64,000 nt of DNA, from positions 618,402,580-618,466,579 of the forward strand of contig CM046877.1 of assembly GCA_025667525.1 (NCBI GenBank). The letters run 5' to 3'. The notes under the pieces were generated by a model. It saw only the letters and a program-made list of their open reading frames with translations, was not told the origin of the DNA and ran no database searches. The stretch is from Glebionis coronaria. Its lineage: Eukaryota; Streptophyta; Magnoliopsida; Asterales; Asteraceae. Shown here piece after piece: positions 58,016-64,000 of the stretch. The translations under genes were made by a program, and so were the position numbers. Every line of letters starts with the position of its first letter. Within the stretch, counting starts at the first letter, position 1.

Positions 58016-59791
58016 TGATACAGTGGATTTGCAATGGGTTCAAGGTTAGTTCTCGGTATCCTCTCGAATTGATCACAGCTTAAAGTGAAATGATTTGTTC
58101 TTGGTGACAAATAGTGGGTTTGGTTTTCTATTCTATTTAAAAAGATAAATGAGTGAAGTTACTAAAAGGTAAGCTAGAAAGAATTAATTAACAAAAATAA
58201 AACTTGAATTAAAATGTAAATAAAACAGTAACTGAAAAATACCCTTACTGAAAACTTGCCCTATTCGGAATAATGGACTACCCGGAATATAAGCTGCTAT
58301 TCGGAATGTTGGCTACTCGGAATAATGGGTTCTATCCGGAATAAAACATGCGACTCGGAATATTGATGTTATGCGGAAAAAAGATGGTTATGCGAAAAAA
58401 GATGATTATGCGGAAAAAGATGATTATGCGGAAAAAGATGATTATGCGGAAAAAGATGGTTATGCAGGATAAAGATGGTTATGCGGAAAAAAGATGGTTA
58501 TGCGGAATAAAGATGGTTATGCGGAAAAAGATGGTTATGCGGAATAAAGATGGTTATGCGGAAAAAGATGATTATGCGGAAAAAATATGATTATGCGGAA
58601 TAAAGATGGTTATGCGGAAAAAAGATGGTTATGCGGAAAAAAGATGATTATGCGGAATAAAGATGGTTATGCAGAAAAAGATGGTTATACGGAAAAAGAT
58701 GGTTATGCGGAAAAAGATGATTATGCGGAATAAAGATGGTTATGCGGAAAAAAGATGATTATGCGGAATAAGATGATTATGCGGAATATCTTGATATATT
58801 CTGAATAGAGGCAAAACAAAATGGCTATCCGGAATATATATAATATTCCAAATAAGGAAAAAGGAAAATGGACTATCCGGAATATTTAGACATTCCGAAT
58901 AAGGGACAAAATAAACAGCTATTCGGAATATTACTGAAGAACAGTAAACAGAAACGAGAAAACAGGGGAACGATTTTAATCCAAAAATCAACCAAGTTTT
59001 TAACCAAATCTTAAACAAAACTAATAACTAATCATCTACTAACCATAAACATCAAATCCAATCATAAAAACACAAAATCATTAACTTTTAAAGATCAAAA
59101 TCAACCAAACAAGAACTTTAAAACTTCGAATAAAAAGATGAAAATGAACAAGATGAATGAAAAGATTATATTGATGATTAAGGTTTTAAACAAATAAAGA
59201 AAGGATTAAAACTACAAGATTTGTGAACAAACAAAAATCAAATCACCAAACACCCTAATGGTGTTGGTGAAGCCTACGAACAGAAAGGAAGGAGAAGAGA
59301 AAACTAAAAAACTGTGTGAAAAGTGTGAAGGGGAAATCTTTATATAGGTCTTCCATTTGGTTGGTGAGTGGGCTTTCTCCCTTTCTTCTTGTCTTCTCGT
59401 CTTTTCAGAAAAGTTGACGTTTTTGATTCTGATTCGGGATTTGTCGACGATTAAATTCAACTCGTCTTTTAATTTCTTCGTTTAATAGACTTGAGTTTCT
59501 TCGATATATGTAAATCTTCCATCTTTGGTCCTTTTCTTCGATAAATCTTCAAATAGGCCCATTGACTTCAAATCTTTTGCATCTCTTGGACAATAGACTT
59601 CGTCTTGAGTCTTTTTCTTCAATAAAACCCGTGCAATCCCATGTTTTCTTCAATATTCATCCGGTTGACTCTGAAAACGCAATAAACACAAAAACCACGC
59701 ATAATTCCAAACAAATGATATTGAACACGCGTTTTGGTCTTGTTTTAGTAAGAAATACGTGGTAAAAGGATGGGTGTTTTCACACCTATCA
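58016..59791 (-). repeat. 5' LTR of the second Athila-like element
   Basis: About 1776 bp with inverted ends TGATA...TATCA. The right border (59791) is inferred from these ends because there is no second LTR to compare with. It contains the minisatellite at 58368-58788 and further CCGGAATA words on both sides (58260-58940). Confidence 0.6.
58368..58788. repeat. Minisatellite of about 18-bp units inside an LTR
   Basis: About two dozen copies of a 17-20 bp unit of the form TTATGCGGAAAAAGATGR or with gcggaataaagatgg. Variation is mainly in the A-run length, A/T in gga(a/t)aa, and G/A in gatg(g/a). The unit seems to derive from the CGGAATA words scattered in the same LTR. Confidence 0.85.
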
Positions 59792-60690
59792 GTCATTAAA
59801 AGACCTTTTTCTTGTAGTGTGACATCCATTTTGACAAAAGCTACTTATATCAATACGACTGTAAGAAGAAAAAAACACAAATGTACAATCTGAAACTGAA
59901 ATTAATTAGATATAATTAAATGCTCAAATCCATACATATACACTGTAACATTAATCGACTTACAACGCATTAAATTACAAATAATACCTTGAAGTATTGA
60001 TAAAGAGGACGAAAAACTGGTCTTGAGGAAGAAGATGACCCAATGGTGAAAATACCATAAATTAGATTTGATTCAGCCCAAAATATATAAAAATTAAGAG
60101 AGAAATTTATTTGAGAGAAATTAGTGATGAAGAACGCCAGAAGGAGGAGATGGATTCAAATTTCAAACGAAGCTTTTTTTTGCGTGTATTATATTTTTGC
60201 ACAGTCCCGTGGGCCAATAAAATTTAATATTCCCAGGTGCATGCTTGGTTAGAAGACTTTTTGTTAAATAAATTTATTTATTTATTTATATAGTTAATCT
60301 ATTTAAATAGATTATGACATCATCAATTTTTAATTTTTAATTAAGTTAGCCAATTAGAGATCAACAGCCAGTAAAGATTACATCAACAAAAACCTTTCAT
60401 TTAATAGAATTAATAGAAGATTGATGATGTAACCTACCTTTTAGTATTGCTACATGCACTTATTGTGCTACCTATTATGCTACCCGCAACAACGATCTCA
60501 GCGATATATTGCGACCTATTTGCCCCAACAAAGCGACTTTATGTGACCTAATTCAATTTTTTTTAATTTTTTATATTCAATAAAAAACATTTTATTTACT
60601 AAAAAACACATTACATAAAATAAAAAACATTACATAAAATAAAAATCATTACGAAACATAACAATAATAATAAATAGTAAAACTTAAAAT
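59792..60690. other. Intergenic stretch, 3' side of the Myb/SANT remnant
   Basis: No gene is seen. From about 60440, repeated words such as gctacc and gcgac may be the decayed end of the Harbinger-type element whose ORF follows. Confidence 0.35.
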
Positions 60691-61109
60691 TTAAACTTCT
60701 GAACTATCGAAATGTGGCATTTCAATGGTGTTCCATGCGGGACTTTGTTTCAAAACTTTCCAACATTCTTAGTATTCTAAATTCATATGACGAAGAGTGC
60801 GAGGCTTCTTGATAAAGAGTATCTTTAAAAGTTCCAACCGTATTCCTACGTACGACGTTATCGTAAATCGCAGTAAATCGACCAACTTTAGGACGAATCG
60901 AACTTTTTCATTTGCTGATAATTGAGTCATAACCTCTTTTTTGCTCACCCGTTTCAAGATAAAAGAACTCACGTACCTCCGCCCAAAACTCTTTCGACTT
61001 ATGATATCGACCACGAGAATTCTCCGAAACGTCCACCTAAGCTTTACACAAAGCTACTGTCTCTTCGGTAGTCCACGAAAATTGAGAACTCCTTATTTTA
61101 GATGGTATA
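60691..61109 (-). pseudogene. Broken Myb/SANT-like gene of PIF/Harbinger type
   Basis: The minus strand reads RSSQFSWTTEETVALCKA, stop, VDVSENSRGRYHKSKEFWAE, then EQKRGYDSIISK, stop, KSSIRPKVGRFTAIYDNVV. After a frameshift near 60780 it reads ECWKVLKQSPAWNTIEMPHF and ends at a TAA (60691-60693). Both internal stops (TAG and TGA) stand where Trp is expected, so each is one G-to-A change. It is a relative of the ORF at 53024-53842, but clearly a different copy. No start codon is identified. Confidence 0.6.
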
Positions 61110-61270
61110 CAAATTGAAGTTTGGAGAATTTTAAGTTTAATGTGTGTGAAAAATTGTTGAATAAACGAGGTTTTTATAGGGATAAAAGGTTAAAAAATTT
61201 TAAAGAAAACTTTGAAAATAACGGCTAGTATTTAAAACTCGGCCCTTAGCAACTCGATCATATACACGAC

Positions 61271-61535
61271 CATTGGCGGACCTTAATGGAGACTGGGGAG
61301 GGTTCCGGCCCTCCCAAAGTTCGTGACGAGTAATGTAAATGTTATACATTCCGTTTCAAAGTTATTGTCCATTTTTTTTATTTTGGGATGTATAAAATAA
61401 TCCGGCCCTCCCAAAGTTTGTGACGAGTAGTGTAAATGTTATGCATTCCGTTTCAAAGTTATTGTCTATTTTTTTATTTTAGGGTGTATAAAATAATCCG
61501 ACTCTCCCAAAATAAATGTCCAAGGTCCGCCACTG
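61271..61535. mobile_element. hAT-type MITE, 265 bp
   Basis: Terminal inverted repeats CATTGGCGGACCTT (61271-61284) and AAGGTCCGCCACTG (61522-61535) differ at one position. The 8-bp target-site duplication TACACGAC is perfect (61263-61270 and 61536-61543). CAGTGGCGGA-type ends and 8-bp duplications are known for hAT elements. There is no coding capacity. An internal sequence of about 60 bp (gtgacgagtaatgtaaatgt ... tattttgggatgtataaaat) is duplicated in tandem. Confidence 0.85.
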
Positions 61536-61639
61536 TACACGACCCTTTTCGTAAACAAATTTCTCACGACTCGTTCGCCACAACGGGACAACCGAATGAG
61601 GTCTCGATCGCGACCGACATATTGTACCATCGTTGCGAG

Positions 61640-62879
61640 CAGTGGCGGACGTAGCAATTCGGCACAGGGTGTGCACAAACTAATACAAATTTTTTTTGAT
61701 GGATATGTATATGTTTGGGTCGGGTTAATTAACTGGGTTTTTTTATTTTCTTGATTGGTTCGGGCGATGTCAAAATTTTTGGTAAAACTTTAAATTTTAG
61801 CTAAACAAAAAACTTTTTTATTATTTTAGTTTCCAATTTTCCATTAGAGTATCATTATATATAGTTGTATAAAAATAATACTGTAACGAATATGATGACT
61901 TTTGGAAAAATAAGATGAAGTAATACACTGTGACTAATATATTACTTTAAATAATAGGAGAATTTCATATATATCTTTATTACTAGTCAAAATTACATAT
62001 ATATTCAACCTCACAAAAAAAATACATATATATCCAATCTAAAACATAAAATTACATATATGTCCAAAAACCCAATTTTTTTCTTTTTTTCTTTTTCGAA
62101 ATAACATATCATCAATCTAATAGGAATTTTTTCATTTTTTACTCAATATAAATCTCACCATCCGGTTTTTAGCTTCTTGGTCTCACGTTTATGTGTTTGG
62201 ACTCTTTAAACGCAATGTAAAAGTAATAAAACTTCTAACAAGAATATGTTTATTTGTTTATTTAAAATTTATAAGGTTCAAAGCGAACCAAATAATTTGA
62301 CTAAATAATCGTAAAATCATATTCTTGTTAGAAATTTTATTACTTTACATTGCGTTTAAAAGTCCGTGCATATAAACGTGAAACGAAGAAGCTAAGAACC
62401 GGATGGTGAGATTTATATTGAGTAAAAAATGAAAAGTCTCATTAGATCGATGATTTTTGATTTCGAAAAAGAAAAAAAATTGAGTTTTTGGACATATATG
62501 TAATTTTATGTTTTAGATTGGATATATATATAATTTTTTGATGAGATTGGATATATATATAATACTGACTAAAAGTAGGGATATATATGAAATTCTCTCA
62601 TCATAATATTTGACCCACTCTTCTTTCAATAATACACATCTCTCTCTTCTCCGCTTATTCTCTGCAACTTTGAAAACTTCCATCGTTGTTTCTTAAATTT
62701 CTTTAATATTCAAATTTTGTTTTAGCTTAGATTGATAAGGGTATGCACTTATTTTTTACAAGATATGCACTTTATATAAATAATCAAACAAAAGCAAAAA
62801 ATGATCATTTTTTACATTAAGCCAAAAGTTCACAGGGTATGCAAGTGCATACCCATGTCAACATGTACGTTCACCCATA
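61640..62879. mobile_element. hAT-like non-autonomous element, 1.24 kb
   Basis: The left end CAGTGGCGGACGTAGC and the right end, reversed, TATGGGTGAACGTACA are imperfect inverted repeats that continue inward to GGGTGTGCAC/GGGTATGCAC. The 8-bp duplication GTTGCGAG is perfect (61632-61639 and 62880-62887). No transposase ORF is present. A separate foldback (61958-62597) is inserted within it. Confidence 0.7.
61958..62597. repeat. Long foldback (inverted-repeat) element
   Basis: A left arm (61958-62248) and a right arm (62318-62597) are inverted repeats of about 280-290 bp around a 69-bp loop. The outer ends are GAGAATTTCATATATATC and its reverse complement; inner landmarks are ccatccggtttttagcttctt and aagaagctaagaaccggatgg. 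It could fold as a near-perfect hairpin. Possible Mutator-type foldback; the target-site duplication is unclear. Confidence 0.75.
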
Positions 62880-62887
62880 GTTGCGAG

Positions 62888-64000
62888 TAACCTTACCTAA
62901 GGATAATAATTTCCACACTTGACATTTATTACTTAAAAACAATAATAAAGAGAACATATATAAATTATTTTTATGTAATCCCGTTTTTATCAGTGGGCGT
63001 GAGAGAGGATCGTGACCAACCGTGAGGGCATTTGCTCGTGACCTTGATACATGAAGAGAAGCTCGTGTGTGACCTGTGGGTATTTTGGCTAATGAAAGTG
63101 AGCTTACTACACATTTCACATAGTATTCAATTAATTTTCTTTTCAACATATTTATCTTTTATAAATATGTTTCAAAACAGAATAATTATTACGCAACAAA
63201 AATACAACTTCAGTACACATAAGTAAAAAAACAATTCAACACCTTATTTATACATTTCAATACACACTATTTTTTACACAAGAATAAATACAACTTCAAC
63301 ACACACAACTTAAATAAAAACCTTTTCTAACACCCCATTTTACGTGTTTTATTTATTAATATACGTTTTATTTTCGTAAAGTTTTTAATTCCGCAAGTAC
63401 ACGTTTTTTTAATGATCTTATATTTTTAACGTATTTTTTAATAATAATAAATATATTATATATAAAAACATACAAAGTTGGATGGATGTCTAAACACTTA
63501 TGGCGCTCTCACCTTTTTTCTGAACACAAAAACTCACTTTATGAAAAATAAACGCATCACTCTTGTCATTATTGGAGTGGCTAGAAAAAACAGAATTAAT
63601 AAGCGAAAATGTATCCAAATCATTGTTATCAAATTCTCCGAACGTAGAAAAAGAAAATGAGATAAACTTGTATCCTTTTCCGTTGTTCGCACATATTGAT
63701 GAGTACTTCTTTGTACAAAAGTATTATTTTGGTGTGAATGCGCTTTTTGGTGTAATTGATACAAGTCAATTGTGAGTGAGAGTGATGGTGAAAACCTTGT
63801 ATCGGATCGGACCGACTGAAACCGGATCGAAATGATCATAAACCTTGGACAGAGATCGGACCAAAATGGTCCGGCTGGGTCGGTCCGGTGCGGTTTTCGG
63901 TCATGGGTCATGTCCGGTCCAGTTGAACGTAAGATTTTTTATAAGATCGAACTGGATTGCCAAACAGATCGTATCGAAAACCAAAATCGTGCAAAATACT
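62888..64000. other. Intergenic to the window end
   Basis: No supported gene. 63320-63480 begins ctaacaccccattttacg, like the start of Gypsy LTRs in this window, but I cannot follow it further. 63795-63930 is a GGTCCGGT/CGGATCGG-type repeat with self-complementary parts, possibly the end of an element that continues past the window. Confidence 0.35.

Larger units (their letters stand above)
54661..59791 (-). mobile_element. Truncated second Athila-like Gypsy element
   Basis: The complete 5' LTR (58016-59791), primer site (57999-58013), gag, protease and the start of reverse transcriptase are present on the minus strand. It ends at 54661 in the middle of the reverse transcriptase, joined to the LTR fragment at 54443-54660. 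No 3' LTR or target-site duplication was found. Confidence 0.75.

Noticed and set aside
58348..58590. ORF rich in Met, Lys and Arg repeats
   Set aside because: It is only the minisatellite unit read in one frame; no start context or homology.
58368..58788. CRISPR-like array
   Set aside because: Units are contiguous without unique spacers, and the DNA is eukaryotic; it is a tandem minisatellite.
63534..63911. 125-codon minus-strand ORF
   Set aside because: Overlaps a GGTCCGGT-type repeat and several other-frame ORFs; no coding features.

Overview
This is plant nuclear DNA, most likely from a eudicot of the daisy family (Asteraceae). The evidence is AT-rich intergenic DNA, GT-AG introns, nested Ty1/Copia and Ty3/Gypsy LTR retrotransposons, hAT- and PIF/Harbinger-type DNA elements, and a Copia third ORF of a kind I recall mainly from Asteraceae genomes. 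The family-level assignment is an inference. No cellular gene in the window is clearly intact.

Backbone: a tandem segmental duplication. Copy A (about 1-4260) holds the tail of a small gene 'X' (+), a short foldback, and a convergent three-exon 2-oxoglutarate-dioxygenase-like gene (-, 1330-3088). Copy B repeats this order: gene X at 5979-7036, the foldback at 7091-7190, then the dioxygenase-like gene, now spread over 7784-48397. Two retroelement stacks split copy B. Stack 1 sits in exon 3: a non-autonomous Athila-like Gypsy element (7955-30477) whose right LTR holds a Copia element (21233-30058). Stack 2 sits in intron 1: another Copia element (31597-47873) whose leader holds a chromodomain Gypsy element (32464-42663). 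Each insertion has a 5-bp target-site duplication, and copy A shows what the locus looked like before the insertions. The upstream part of copy B also carries a 1.6-kb non-autonomous LTR element (49022-50615).

Right part (about 51200-64000): a PIF/Harbinger Myb/SANT-like ORF (53024-53842); a fragment of a chromovirus-type LTR joined to a truncated Athila-like Gypsy element (54443-59791) whose LTR holds a roughly 18-bp minisatellite; a second, broken Myb/SANT-like gene (-, 60691-61109); a perfect 265-bp hAT MITE (61271-61535); and a 1.24-kb hAT-like element (61640-62879) with a long foldback hairpin inside it.

The parts most worth following up are: the Athila-like element that encodes Gag and protease and then, instead of reverse transcriptase and integrase, a long acidic ORF extension; intron-like segments in the chromovirus gag; and two sets of stem-loops with compensatory stem changes, one in the chromovirus LTR and one in its leader. 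Most broken retroelement frames carry C-to-T or G-to-A nonsense changes, as expected for old methylated copies.
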